Source of the DNA: Lentisphaeria bacterium
Lineage (GTDB): Bacteria > Verrucomicrobiota > Lentisphaeria > Victivallales > Victivallaceae
Direction: 5' to 3'
Assembly: GCA_017508555.1 (NCBI GenBank)
Contig: JAFVYP010000180.1
Location: 1-32,983 of the forward strand
Length of the DNA: 32,983 bases
Below the pieces are notes generated by a model that did not search any database, was not told where the DNA came from, and saw nothing but the letters and a program-made list of their open reading frames with translations. Position numbers and translations under genes: made by a program. Each line of letters begins with the position of its first letter. The stretch's first letter is position 1. This document shows, one piece after another, positions 1-8,620 of the stretch.

Positions 1-35
1 ATGCAGGTGGTGGTGGCTTCGATCGTTATACTCGC

Positions 36-345
36 CGGCCTCTTTCGCCACAGTAACTACCGCTAAAGCCTATCTCTGCGGCGCACCAAGCGCAGACTGC
101 GCGCCAACGCAGTCAGCAAGAGCTTGTACTGCCCCGCGCGTCACATCGGCCTCTTTCGCCACAGTAACTACCGCTAAAGCCTATTTCTGCGGCGCACCAA
201 GCGTCGGACCTGTCCGACTTGTCCGACAAGTCCGACACAAGCGCCGCACCAGCGATACCCGCGCGTCACATCGGCCTCTTTCGCCACAGTAACTACCGCT
301 AAAGCCTATCTCTGCGGCGCACCAAGCGCAGACTGCGCGCCAACG
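36..345. repeat. Three copies of a ~74-bp intergenic repeat
   Basis: Copies lie at 36-109, 147-203 (shortened at its 3' side) and 272-345. All start CGGCCTCTTTCGCCACAG. Copies 1 and 3 run to the same end (CCAACG) and contain the 13-nt palindrome GCGCAGACTGCGC (90-102 and 326-338). Copies 2 and 3 also share the 12 bases just upstream (CGCGCGTCACAT at 135-146 and 260-271), so the true unit is longer than the part common to all three. I see no spacer regularity, gene or RNA fold that names it. No convincing gene lies in 1-447. A long open frame on the minus strand over this region also runs across the next gene antisense and looks spurious. Confidence 0.85.
203..238. repeat. 9-bp-period tandem repeat of GTCCGAC
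   Basis: GTCCGAC occurs at 212, 221 and 230 with exactly 9-bp spacing. An inverted copy, GTCGGAC (203-209), makes a 7-bp-stem hairpin with the first unit. The array sits exactly where the second copy of the 74-bp repeat stops matching the other two, so it replaces or was inserted into that copy's 3' part. Its function is unknown. Confidence 0.8.
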
Positions 346-371
346 ATGCCATCCGAAGTTTATACAGCCCC

Positions 372-400
372 TTGACAACGGAAAAAATGTGTGATATATT
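372..400 (+). promoter_or_regulatory. Sigma-70 promoter of the DUF4838 gene
   Basis: TTGACA at 372-377, a 17-bp spacer, then TATATT at 395-400. The expected transcription start is near 407, inside the palindrome at 403-419. The gene starts at 448 with a good ribosome site in between. Confidence 0.85.
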
Positions 401-402
401 AC

Positions 403-419
403 AATATGTTGAACATATT
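403..419. promoter_or_regulatory. Operator palindrome over the start of transcription
   Basis: AATATGTTGAACATATT is a perfect 17-nt palindrome around a central G at 411. The centre is 11 bases after the last base of the -10 box, a position where a bound repressor would block initiation. The second site at 2834-2848 has the same 13-nt core and the same 11-base offset. The odd-length form centred on one base suits a dimeric HTH repressor, but the family cannot be told from the site alone. Confidence 0.75.
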
Positions 420-447
420 TCCACCCCAACATAAGGAGAACAAAAAA

Positions 448-2766
448 ATGAAACGATTTCTTCTTCCAGTGTTTTTGCTGACGGCAAAACTCGTTTCCGG
501 TCTGACAGTTGACAGCGGTATTGCGCTGGTCATTCCGGATAACCCCACAGTCCAGGAAAAATATGCAGCGGGTCAGATGCAGCATTATTTGAGCCGTGTG
601 ATCGGCAAAAATTTTGTCCTTGTTCCTGAAAAGGATCATAAAGGGGGTGCCGCGCTTTATATCGGTTTGACGCGGCGGGCCGCTCAGCAGAAGTTTCCGG
701 CGTTCAAGGTGGAGGAATACCGCATCAAAGCCGCCGGTAAAGATGTCATCATCACCGGAAGTCTCGAACGCGGTGTGCTTTTTGCGGTGTATGAGTTTCT
801 GGAAAAATTTGCCAATGTCCGTTTTTTTGCGCCCGGGTGCGAGTATGTTACCCGGAAAAAAGTTCTGACCATTCCCGATAATACGGATATTTTTTATAAA
901 CCCCTCATCCAGTACCGTTATGTTTACGGCGGTCTGGCCAACCGTCCGGAGACCTTTGCGCGCAAACTGCGCATGACCGGCTGGGGACCGCTTGCCCATC
1001 TGGGCGGATCCGAACGGTACGGCTTTGCCGGACACGGACACTCCCTGGGGATCTATTCCGGAGATTTCCCTCTTGAGATCTCATGGGTCAGCAGCGGCGG
1101 CACCCGCAAGATCGTCAAGAAAAATGATATCGGCGCTATCTGTTACTCTGATCCTGAAGTAATGAAACGCTTTGTGAAAAAGCTCAAGGCCGGTATCGCG
1201 GCCGACAGAAAAGAGGCCGCCAAACGGGGCGTTCCTCCGCCGCGCTTCTATTCCATCACGCAGAATGACGGAGAGGCGGCCTGTTTCTGCAAAAAATGCC
1301 ATGCCTTTTCCCGCAAACACGGTGTTTCCGGACTGCTGATCGACTTCCTCAACCGTCTCTATGACAATGTCAAGGGAGAGTATCCCTATATCAATCTGGT
1401 AACGCTGGCTTATTTTGATTCTCTGGATGCACCCCGGGGCGTTGTGCCCAACAGTCATGTGGTTGTCCGGATATCCACTTATACCAGGGGATTCCACGAT
1501 CATCTGCGTCCGATCAGTTCTCCTGCCAACGTTGAATACCGGAAGATCCTCAACGACTGGCAAAAGTGCGCCAGCGGACGTCTGGGCGTCTGGGATTACT
1601 GGAGATACTGGAACGGACTTATTCCTCCGGCCACCTGCGCCCTCGCTTTGCAGGATATCTGCCGCAAATACCGCGATATGGGTATGAGAGTCGTTTTTGT
1701 CGAATACGAGAACGAACTTGACTGTCTGCTTTCATTCTATGACCTGACTTACTATCTCGGCGCCCGTCTGCTCAATGATCCGGATATGGATGTCCCCCGG
1801 GCCGTCAAAGAGTTCACCGATTTCTATTACGGCAAAGCGGGCGTTTACATGCGCCGGTATCTTGACCTTATCCATGAGGGAATGAACAGAGATGAGAAAC
1901 CCATGGAGCAGGCGCCGATCAAATCCAGTAAGTATCTGGCCGATCCGGAATTCTACCGGCAGGGATTCGATCTGCTTGAAAAGGCCCGCAAGGCCGTCGG
2001 AAGCAATAAAAAGCTCCGGGCACGCGTGGATATCGAAATGGTGATCCTTCAGGCGGCGTATCTCAAAACCTGGGAGGCCCACCGCAACACTCTCAAGCTG
2101 GAAAGAAAAAAGATCCAGCAGGATATCATCGCCACGCTGCCCGGGGTACTGAAGGAATTTTTCTCTCCCGGAGCCCTCAAGACAAAATCTCTCGGTGAAC
2201 TGGTCGCTTTCTATGCGGATACGGTCGTTTACAAACCGGTGAAGGCTCCCCGGAACGTGAAGCCTCTCAAAAACTTCAATACCAAAGCGCCGGGAATACG
2301 CCTGTTTGAGTATGACAAGGTTTACGGACACGGCATGAAGATCTCCGATCCCGATTCGCCTTCCGGCTGGACCAAATCCCATTCGGCTGTCATGCCGCCT
2401 GAAGAGGTGGCCAAGACCCATAAAAAGGGATTTATCTTCGGACTGTATTCAAGTGCTGTCCAGAAGCATCTGATGATCAGCGGCATCTCGCGGCAGAATA
2501 TGGCGCAGGATGAAAAGTATCACTGGTACTATATGGGCAGAACAGTCTTGTATCCCAAACTGCTGCTGTTCATGCACCATACCTGGACCCTTTCAGTGGT
2601 GTTGAACCTCTATATCGACCCCGGGGATCCCGCAAGAGAGTATGACATGTATGCATTCCTCAAATTCCAGGGCCCCGATTATGTCAAAGGATCAAAATCT
2701 CCCGGTGACGTCAGAATTGCCCGTTTTGCCCTGATTCCGGTCAAAAATGCGGAAAAATCAAAATAA
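448..2766 (+). CDS. Secreted DUF4838 protein, glycan-active candidate
   Basis: The protein has 772 residues. The start at 448 is chosen because AAGGAG lies at 433-438 and because the frame then opens with a signal peptide ([18 protein letters not shown], cleaved near residue 18). The longer GTG start at 391 falls upstream of the predicted transcription start and inside the promoter. Residues ~20-140 resemble the alpha/beta domain that precedes the barrel in alpha-glucuronidase-like enzymes ([20 protein letters not shown]). Residues ~150-420 match DUF4838, including the QNDGE stretch at 272-276 and the cluster C279-x-C281-x2-C284, which could bind metal. The C-terminal part (~600-772) looks like a beta-rich domain I cannot name. 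DUF4838 proteins are usually found with glycoside hydrolases, but their reaction is not settled. The protein acts outside the inner membrane and is probably transcribed alone. Confidence 0.85.
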   Translation: MKRFLLPVFLLTAKLVSGLTVDSGIALVIPDNPTVQEKYAAGQMQHYLSRVIGKNFVLVPEKDHKGGAALYIGLTRRAAQQKFPAFKVEEYRIKAAGKDVIITGSLERGVLFAVYEFLEKFANVRFFAPGCEYVTRKKVLTIPDNTDIFYKPLIQYRYVYGGLANRPETFARKLRMTGWGPLAHLGGSERYGFAGHGHSLGIYSGDFPLEISWVSSGGTRKIVKKNDIGAICYSDPEVMKRFVKKLKAGIAADRKEAAKRGVPPPRFYSITQNDGEAACFCKKCHAFSRKHGVSGLLIDFLNRLYDNVKGEYPYINLVTLAYFDSLDAPRGVVPNSHVVVRISTYTRGFHDHLRPISSPANVEYRKILNDWQKCASGRLGVWDYWRYWNGLIPPATCALALQDICRKYRDMGMRVVFVEYENELDCLLSFYDLTYYLGARLLNDPDMDVPRAVKEFTDFYYGKAGVYMRRYLDLIHEGMNRDEKPMEQAPIKSSKYLADPEFYRQGFDLLEKARKAVGSNKKLRARVDIEMVILQAAYLKTWEAHRNTLKLERKKIQQDIIATLPGVLKEFFSPGALKTKSLGELVAFYADTVVYKPVKAPRNVKPLKNFNTKAPGIRLFEYDKVYGHGMKISDPDSPSGWTKSHSAVMPPEEVAKTHKKGFIFGLYSSAVQKHLMISGISRQNMAQDEKYHWYYMGRTVLYPKLLLFMHHTWTLSVVLNLYIDPGDPAREYDMYAFLKFQGPDYVKGSKSPGDVRIARFALIPVKNAEKSK

Positions 2767-2770
2767 AATT

Positions 2771-2796
2771 GAAAATTTCCGGCAAAATTTTCTTTT
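2771..2796 (+). terminator. Weak AT-rich terminator
   Basis: An 8-bp stem (GAAAATTT 2771-2778 with AAATTTTC 2785-2792) is followed directly by TTTT. A competing 7-bp stem (2781-2787 with 2793-2799) overlaps it. It lies between the stop of the DUF4838 gene and the next promoter, so it may separate the two transcripts. The low GC of the stem makes it uncertain. Confidence 0.4.
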
Positions 2797-2801
2797 GCCT
2801 C

Positions 2802-2830
2802 TTGACAAGGAGAGAATTTGCAGGTATAAT
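2802..2830 (+). promoter_or_regulatory. Consensus sigma-70 promoter of the pseudopilin gene
   Basis: TTGACA at 2802-2807, a 17-bp spacer, then TATAAT at 2825-2830: a full match to consensus at both boxes and in spacing. Transcription should begin near 2837, which excludes translation from the TTG at 2769. Confidence 0.9.
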
Positions 2831-2833
2831 TAG

Positions 2834-2848
2834 TTATGTTGAACATAA
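2834..2848. promoter_or_regulatory. Second copy of the operator palindrome
   Basis: TTATGTTGAACATAA is a perfect 15-nt palindrome centred on G2841, 11 bases after the -10 box. It shares TATGTTGAACATA with the site at 403-419 and has the same position relative to the promoter. A strong consensus promoter with a start-site operator predicts tight repression and high induced expression. Confidence 0.75.
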
Positions 2849-2891
2849 AATTTGCCTGCAAGTACCACTAAAAAACCAAAAGGGGGAACCT

Positions 2892-3698
2892 ATGACTTGC
2901 CTAAAAAAACACGATCTGCCGGAAAGAAAAGATGTTGCTTTATCCGCGTACACGCGGATAAAGCCCATGGGCTTTACGCTCATCGAGCTGCTGGTGGTCA
3001 TTGCCATTATTGCCATTCTGGCGGCGATGCTGATGCCCGCCCTTGCCCAGGCAAGAGACCGGGGCAAGGCTGCCAGCTGTCAGAACAATATGAAAACCCT
3101 GGAGTCCTGCAGTCAGCAGTACGGCGATCAGTTCGATGATTATGTTCTGCCCAGCGATCCCAAGTCCATGCCGGGCAAAATCGACCTTTCAAAGATCTTC
3201 GGCACAGTTCCTGCCGCCGGCGGTGTTTACGGCGCCAGCAATGTCCATTCGGCTTTTTTCAATGTTTTCAAATGTTTGAAATATCTTTCAAACTACAATA
3301 CGGCGTCATACTGTCCGAAAGACTCCTCCAAAAGAGATACCTATTGGGGAGCGACCACATACGGGATCGTTTCTGTTGCCGCATATCCCTGGCGCGGTGA
3401 GGGCAGATATTACTGGTGGCGTTACAATAAAGTCCACAATCCTTCCAAAAAGATCCACTTTACCGAGGGACAGAGTCAGACGCCCGGCAAAGGTTACTGC
3501 CGCATCAGAAGTCAGGGTTCCGGCCCCTCCACCGGAGAGGCTGCTCCCTATAACTGGCATGGCAATGAGACCACTGTGGGCTTCATCGACGGTCACGTGG
3601 AATCGATCTACCGTGTTGACTGGACCTACAACAACAGTTTGTGGCATCTTGTCAATGATGAATATATGACCTACGGAAAAACACGCGCCGGATACTGA
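2892..3698 (+). CDS. Pseudopilin with prepilin signal and H-X9-DG motif
   Basis: The protein has 268 residues. ATG 2892 follows AGGGGG at 2881-2886 and lies downstream of the mapped promoter. Residues 1-27 are a long charged leader ending in Gly27. Cleavage before Phe28 gives [16 protein letters not shown], with the conserved Glu at +5 (E32) and a hydrophobic helix typical of type II secretion pseudopilins and type IV pilins. The rest is a Cys-containing globular domain. H223 and D233-G234 form the H-X9-DG motif seen in the large pilin-like families of Planctomycetes and Lentisphaerota. It should be processed by prepilin peptidase and act in the envelope or as a fibre subunit. No assembly ATPase, peptidase or other pilin is encoded nearby, so it must use machinery encoded elsewhere. 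The shared operator ties it to the DUF4838 gene. The 27-residue leader is long and contains two overlapping palindromes at DNA level. Confidence 0.9.
   Translation: MTCLKKHDLPERKDVALSAYTRIKPMGFTLIELLVVIAIIAILAAMLMPALAQARDRGKAASCQNNMKTLESCSQQYGDQFDDYVLPSDPKSMPGKIDLSKIFGTVPAAGGVYGASNVHSAFFNVFKCLKYLSNYNTASYCPKDSSKRDTYWGATTYGIVSVAAYPWRGEGRYYWWRYNKVHNPSKKIHFTEGQSQTPGKGYCRIRSQGSGPSTGEAAPYNWHGNETTVGFIDGHVESIYRVDWTYNNSLWHLVNDEYMTYGKTRAGY
2937..2976. repeat. Two overlapping perfect palindromes inside the pilin leader
   Basis: Hairpin A pairs GCTTTATCCGCG (2937-2948) with CGCGGATAAAGC (2953-2964) around a TACA loop: 12 bp without mismatch. Palindrome B, TAAAGCCCATGGGCTTTA (2959-2976), is perfect over 18 bp. 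They share 2959-2964, so an mRNA cannot form both at once. They encode residues 16-28 of the leader, ending exactly at the prepilin cleavage site. Confidence 0.85.
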
Positions 3699-3768
3699 TA
3701 AAATTCTTATTCCCTGTCTGCTGAAGAGCTCCTTTAAGGAGGCTCTCAAAGACCCCTTATTGCCTGAA

Positions 3769-3798
3769 ACAGCCCCTCCGAAAAAGCGGAGGGGCTGT
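3769..3798 (+). terminator. Strong hairpin after the pseudopilin gene
   Basis: ACAGCCCCTCCG (3769-3780) pairs perfectly with CGGAGGGGCTGT (3787-3798) around AAAAAG: a 12-bp GC-rich stem. No T-run follows on the plus strand, so it may slow, end or protect the pilin transcript rather than act as a classic intrinsic terminator. It separates the pilin from the large gene run at 3860. Confidence 0.6.
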
Positions 3799-3859
3799 CA
3801 AAAATTGAATGGATATTCTGCAAAGATGTCATACTGAATCATAAAGAAAGGACAGTTTT

Positions 3860-6800
3860 ATGAAACAATACTTCTCTCTCCTTGCCGCTTTGTTTTCGGC
3901 GGCGCTCTGTTCGGGTGCGGAACCCAAACCCATCTGGCAGGGTGATTTTGAAGGCTTCAAAAAATTCAAAGCCCCTTCAAACAGGATCGACTCCTTCACC
4001 ATCAGCAAGGGACGCAAAGGTCTGTTTGTCGGCAGGATCGTTCCCGGTGCGGGCGTCGGCAACTCTGTCGGCGTGTCGAGCATCAAAGAGGGAACATGGA
4101 TCAATAATCTGCCCCTTGAAGGAAAAGAATTTGCCCTTGAAATGAAGTTCAAACTTGTCAAAGAGCTTCACAAAAAGAAATATTCCACTTTGTTTGCCTA
4201 TTCTGCGGATGAAAATTTCCGCAGGCGCATGATCGTCTGGATCCATCCCAGAGGAAACATCCAGGTCCTCTTTGAGATCCTCAATGACAAAAAGAAGGCC
4301 GTCAAATCCTTTGCCATGTCAACTTCTGCTCTCAAATGGCAGACCAATAAGTATTATTCTCTGCGCTTTTCCTGTATTTCCGGCGGCGCGGCGGAGTTGG
4401 AACTGGACGGCAAGACCGTTGCTTCCTGCGAAGAGAACGCCATGAGTCTGGGAGATCTTCACCAGAAAGACGGCAAATATTTCTCACGCATCTATTTTGG
4501 ATACTATCCCTTCTACGGCCCCCGGACCGCTCCCTCATCGCTTCTTCAGGGCTATGTGGATGAAATCAAAATTTACGATAAAGTCGTTCGCAGATCCGCT
4601 GCGGAAAAGGCCGCCGCTGTGGAAAGCAAGGCCGCGCTGCCCCATCTCTGCCTCGACAATACCTGGAGCAGCTCCTTCCTCGTTGCCGATCAGCCGGGCA
4701 AGTTCATGGGAACATTCCAGCGCGCTGAAGAGAAATTCTGGCAGACCGCAGCCAGAGTCCGTGCCAAAATCGAAAAGGACGCTCTGATCGCGGAATTCGA
4801 TTGTCCCGTTCCCGCCGGCATGCGTGTCACCTGTGATCCGAAGTTTTTCTGGTCCAGCGACCGGGTGGAGGTTTTCATCCAGCCTGATCCTGTGGTCAGC
4901 AAATACTATCAGTACGCCGTCAACGCTGCCGGTGAAGGCTATGCCGGTTCCGGTTTGACGCAGAACCGCAACACCCGGGCGCTCTTTTCTGCCAAAACCA
5001 CAGACAAAGGTTTTACGGCCAGGATCGTTATCCCTCTCAAGGAAATAGGTCTTGAAAAAATCAAACCCGGTCAGATGTTCAAAGGCAACTTCATGCGCGG
5101 CGGCAAGACTTGCGGTTCGGGTTCCTTCTGGGCCCCCACCGGAGACAACTGGCATGCCGTTGAAAACTTTGCCCCCATCATCTGCGGTTCTCGCAAAGCC
5201 TATTTTGAAGGAAAAATGGCTGAACTCCTCAAGGAAACTGCCCGGCTCAAACTGACGCCGGCTGTCCGGCAGGGCATGGAGGATCTTAAAAAGCGCATCG
5301 CCTCTTCCGCCGTAAATGCCGCTGCTTTCGTACAGCTTGAAAAACAGTTTGCCGTCATGGAGTTTTCTGTGGCGCAGATCCGTTTTGACGGCATGAAACA
5401 GCTGATCTGGCAGCCCGCCCCCTGGGAAAACAATATGAATATTTCCCGACTGGCAAAACCCGTCAAAACCATCAGGGTTTACATGCCGCGCAATGCCCGC
5501 AGGATGGTTCCCTTTGCCGTCTCCAATCTGGAGCAGTCCCCCTTCCTCGGACAGATGAAGGTTTTCAGAAAATGGCCCTATGAACGGATCACCTATCAGC
5601 ACTTCGGCGATCAGCCCTGGAATGCCTTCCTCAACGGTATCCGTTTTTATGAGGGCCTGCCTACCACGGATGTCAACGGCAAAATGGTCTATGACCCCAT
5701 TGCCCCCTTCCACATGAACACCGTTCTGCGGATACCGCCCCGGACGACCGCGCCTGTCTGGATGGAGATATCCAGCAAGGATCTTGCTCCCGGTAAATAC
5801 ACCGGCAAACTCGTCCTCAAAAACTGCGGCGGCTCAGGCGGCGTGGAGACCGTCGATCTGGAAGTGACCGTTTCCACGACTGATATTGCCGCGTTCCATC
5901 TGGATAATTTGCAGGGAAATACCCTCATGCGCAAAGCATGGCATCATGAAAATTTCCGCAAATTCTTCGTCAAATACAACTACAATTACATCTATTCCCG
6001 CCTGGGCGGAGATGTCAAAGTCTATCTCTCTTACAATCCCTACACCGGCAAATGGAATGTGCCCGATACCATCACCCGGCTCGATGATATGGTCGAAAAG
6101 GCCATTGCAAGCGGATTTGATGTAAAAAAACTGAAGCTCTGCTTCTACCTTTCATGGGAACACAATTTCGGCGGTCTCCCCGATACGCCCGCATGGGAAA
6201 GGGGCATCCGTGCCAGTATCCCCTATTGGCTCGACAGGCTCGAAAAGAAATACGGCATCCCCCACGAACACGTTGTCTTTTATCCTATCGATGAACCCAA
6301 CGGCGATATCAATAATCCCAACACCAGCATGGCAAAGGCTTTGCGCTGGCTCAAACTGTTGCGGCAGGTCACGCCCCGGGCAAAGATCATGATCAATCCC
6401 CTCTACGCCGGCAAATCCCCCGTCTTTGAGATGATGGCTCCTTACTGCGATATTTTTGAGTGCTACCGTCCCGAACTGGACAACACCCCCGGATTCACTC
6501 AGCGTATCCAGAAACTGGGCAAAGAGGTCTGGACCTACAATATCCTCCGCAAACAGCAGAGCCCGGAACTTTACCGCGCTGACTACTGGAAAAACTGCCG
6601 CGACGGTTTCATTCTGACCCAATTCTGGGATCTGGATGACAGCGCCGGCGGCGATACCTTCGATTCAAGCGACGTCACCAATCCCAAAGGCCGCATCCGC
6701 CGCGATGACTATGCCATGGCTTATGTGGACTTCAACTACGGTACCATCATGGCCAGCCGCCGCCTGGAAGCCGCCGCCCGCGGTTTTGATGAGACCCGCG

Positions 6801-7780
6801 TGGCCTGGTACTGCCGCGATCTGCTCAAAAAACTCAAGAAACAGGGCGTCAATGTGAGCGCCTTTGAAAAAGAACTGGCCGATGCCGTTGCCAAAGGCGC
6901 CGCCGGAAGCATGACGGATATGGATGAACAGGCCGATGTCATTCTCCGTCTCTCTGAAAAGATCATCCAGCTCTACGAGTCAAAGAACGGCAGGATCGTT
7001 GTTCCCAAAGCTGCTGTTTCCGGCGCCCCCCGGCGTTTTGCCGATGTGAAAGTCCCCGTACCTGCTGTTGCCGCTCCCCCGGCGGCCAAAGCCGCTCCCA
7101 AAGCGGCCGTTTACGGCGGCATCAACAAGCTGGATCTTGATTTTGAAAAGTATGCCGGACGCGATATCAAAGGCGGATATTTTGACCACCTTGCCGTTGA
7201 CAGCGGTTCCCGTATCGCTTTCTACGGAATGCCTGTCCGGAAACAGGGCGTCGGCAATTCCGTTGCCATCAAGTGCATGAATACCCGCAATCAGCTGGCC
7301 AATCTTGATCTCAACGGCAAAAAAATGTCTCTTGAACTCAAATTCAAACTGGCCAAACCTGTCGGCAAAAACGGTTCCGTCCTCTGCGGTTATGTGGCCT
7401 GCAAGGATGCTTCCCGCCGCATGCTGCTCCGGATCACCCCCAAAGGTCAGCTGGAAGCTGTGTTCAGAGTGATCGATCCCAAAACGAAAAAGATCATCAA
7501 AAATACAACTCTCACCTCTGCTCCCTGCGCGCTCAAGACCGGCGTTTACTATACCGTCCGTCTGGAATGCGTCAGCGCCGGCAGGAGCGAGCTTTTCCTG
7601 GACGGCAAAAGCATCGGCGCGCAGAAAAACGCCATGAGTTTCTATGATCTTGATGTCAAAAGCGCCAAACCCTATAAAGTGCTTTTTCTGGGCTTCTATC
7701 CCTTCTTTATGGACGGCAATGTCTCCCGGCAGACCCTCAACGGTTATATCGACAATATCAAAATAAGTGAGCTTAAATAA
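3860..7780 (+). CDS. Secreted LamG / CBM9-like / GH123-like / LamG protein
   Basis: The protein has 1306 residues with signal peptide MKQYFSLLAALFSAALCSGA. Residues ~27-250 form a LamG-like jelly-roll domain (LDGK, FGYYPF, VDEIKIYD). Residues ~259-440 look like a CBM9-type domain (SSDRVEVFIQPDP, FKGNFM, WAP). A linker follows, then a beta-sandwich (~520-680) and a barrel-like region resembling GH123/DUF4091. Adjacent D811-E812 in YPIDEPNGD correspond to the Asp-Glu pair that GH123 uses for substrate-assisted cleavage of N-acetylgalactosamine; this assignment is inferred from motif and architecture. A Pro/Ala-rich linker (~1064-1086) leads to a second LamG copy (~1088-1306) absent from the two paralogs downstream. 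AAAGAAAGGA upstream supports the start. It opens a long same-strand gene run, but I see only a poor promoter in 3799-3859 (TTGAAT and CATACT, 19 bp apart). The next gene begins 1 base after its stop. Confidence 0.8.
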   Translation: MKQYFSLLAALFSAALCSGAEPKPIWQGDFEGFKKFKAPSNRIDSFTISKGRKGLFVGRIVPGAGVGNSVGVSSIKEGTWINNLPLEGKEFALEMKFKLVKELHKKKYSTLFAYSADENFRRRMIVWIHPRGNIQVLFEILNDKKKAVKSFAMSTSALKWQTNKYYSLRFSCISGGAAELELDGKTVASCEENAMSLGDLHQKDGKYFSRIYFGYYPFYGPRTAPSSLLQGYVDEIKIYDKVVRRSAAEKAAAVESKAALPHLCLDNTWSSSFLVADQPGKFMGTFQRAEEKFWQTAARVRAKIEKDALIAEFDCPVPAGMRVTCDPKFFWSSDRVEVFIQPDPVVSKYYQYAVNAAGEGYAGSGLTQNRNTRALFSAKTTDKGFTARIVIPLKEIGLEKIKPGQMFKGNFMRGGKTCGSGSFWAPTGDNWHAVENFAPIICGSRKAYFEGKMAELLKETARLKLTPAVRQGMEDLKKRIASSAVNAAAFVQLEKQFAVMEFSVAQIRFDGMKQLIWQPAPWENNMNISRLAKPVKTIRVYMPRNARRMVPFAVSNLEQSPFLGQMKVFRKWPYERITYQHFGDQPWNAFLNGIRFYEGLPTTDVNGKMVYDPIAPFHMNTVLRIPPRTTAPVWMEISSKDLAPGKYTGKLVLKNCGGSGGVETVDLEVTVSTTDIAAFHLDNLQGNTLMRKAWHHENFRKFFVKYNYNYIYSRLGGDVKVYLSYNPYTGKWNVPDTITRLDDMVEKAIASGFDVKKLKLCFYLSWEHNFGGLPDTPAWERGIRASIPYWLDRLEKKYGIPHEHVVFYPIDEPNGDINNPNTSMAKALRWLKLLRQVTPRAKIMINPLYAGKSPVFEMMAPYCDIFECYRPELDNTPGFTQRIQKLGKEVWTYNILRKQQSPELYRADYWKNCRDGFILTQFWDLDDSAGGDTFDSSDVTNPKGRIRRDDYAMAYVDFNYGTIMASRRLEAAARGFDETRVAWYCRDLLKKLKKQGVNVSAFEKELADAVAKGAAGSMTDMDEQADVILRLSEKIIQLYESKNGRIVVPKAAVSGAPRRFADVKVPVPAVAAPPAAKAAPKAAVYGGINKLDLDFEKYAGRDIKGGYFDHLAVDSGSRIAFYGMPVRKQGVGNSVAIKCMNTRNQLANLDLNGKKMSLELKFKLAKPVGKNGSVLCGYVACKDASRRMLLRITPKGQLEAVFRVIDPKTKKIIKNTTLTSAPCALKTGVYYTVRLECVSAGRSELFLDGKSIGAQKNAMSFYDLDVKSAKPYKVLFLGFYPFFMDGNVSRQTLNGYIDNIKISELK

Positions 7781-7781
7781 A

Positions 7782-8606
7782 ATGATGAAAAAACTTTTCT
7801 GCTCTTTTCTTCTTGTCTCCGGTGTATTTTGTTCCGCAGCTGAACCCGCCGCTGTTCCGCCGGAACTGGCCAGGATCCGCAGCTATCTCCAAACCAAAGC
7901 CCGGGGACAGGCCCCCTGGACATGGATCTTCTACGGAGACAGCATCACCCACGGCGCCAAACACACCCACGGCTGGCGCTCTTTTCCGGAGATCTTCGCC
8001 GAACGTCTGCGCTATGAGCTGGGCATACGCCTCAATACCGTCATCAACTCCGGTATCAGCGGCAACACCACCGCCAATCTGCTGGATGGCACGCAGTATT
8101 ATCACAGGATCAAAAAGTTTTATCCCTCTGTGGTCATTATTATGATCGGCACCAATGATATCGTCCGGATCAAGGATATCAATGTGTACCGGAAAAATCT
8201 GGAGACCCTCGTTGAAAAGATCCGCAAAGACAAGGCTTATCCTGTTCTGATGACGCTCCCCGGCATCTGGAAAAACACCAAAAGACGGGATTATATCGCC
8301 CGTCTGAAGGGACTTGATGCCTATAACGCCGTTATCCGTGAAACGGCCAAAAAATACAACACCGTCCTCGTGGATAACGCTTCTCGCTGGGAAAAGATCG
8401 CTCCCACCGCCGACAAACAGAAAAAATTTCTGGGTGAAGAACTTCATCCCGGCCCCATGGGACATCTGGAGATCGCAAGGGAGATCTTCCGCGTTTTCGG
8501 TATCGACGATCCCGCCGCTGTCTCCAGCAATCCCGTGGGCAGAGAGTATATGGATCTTGATCTCTATCACAAGACCCAGCAGAAAAAAAAGGCGGCCGGA
8601 AAATAA
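7782..8606 (+). CDS. Secreted SGNH/GDSL-family esterase
   Basis: The protein has 274 residues. ATG 7782 and ATG 7785 are both possible; both lie directly after the previous stop, suggesting translational coupling. The signal peptide is MMKKLFCSFLLVSGVFCSA. The SGNH blocks are in order: block I FYGDSITHG with nucleophile S54, block II NSGISGNTT, block III IGTND with N125, and block V EELHP with H222. Family members usually have Asp three residues before this His; here the position is E219, which may still orient the histidine. These enzymes remove acetyl or other acyl groups from carbohydrates. Its place between GH123-like paralogs suggests that it deacylates the same glycan. The substrate cannot be read from sequence. 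Confidence 0.88.
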   Translation: MMKKLFCSFLLVSGVFCSAAEPAAVPPELARIRSYLQTKARGQAPWTWIFYGDSITHGAKHTHGWRSFPEIFAERLRYELGIRLNTVINSGISGNTTANLLDGTQYYHRIKKFYPSVVIIMIGTNDIVRIKDINVYRKNLETLVEKIRKDKAYPVLMTLPGIWKNTKRRDYIARLKGLDAYNAVIRETAKKYNTVLVDNASRWEKIAPTADKQKKFLGEELHPGPMGHLEIAREIFRVFGIDDPAAVSSNPVGREYMDLDLYHKTQQKKKAAGK

Positions 8607-8620
8607 GAGGCTGTTGACAG

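Noticed and set aside
36-345. CRISPR array
   Set aside because: Only three units, 74 bp long, unequal and partly truncated, with spacing of 111 and 125 bases and no cas genes.
181-1041. Long minus-strand open frame over the 5' repeats
   Set aside because: Most of it is antisense to the DUF4838 gene and its repeat-derived residues show no protein family; no ribosome site or promoter fits.
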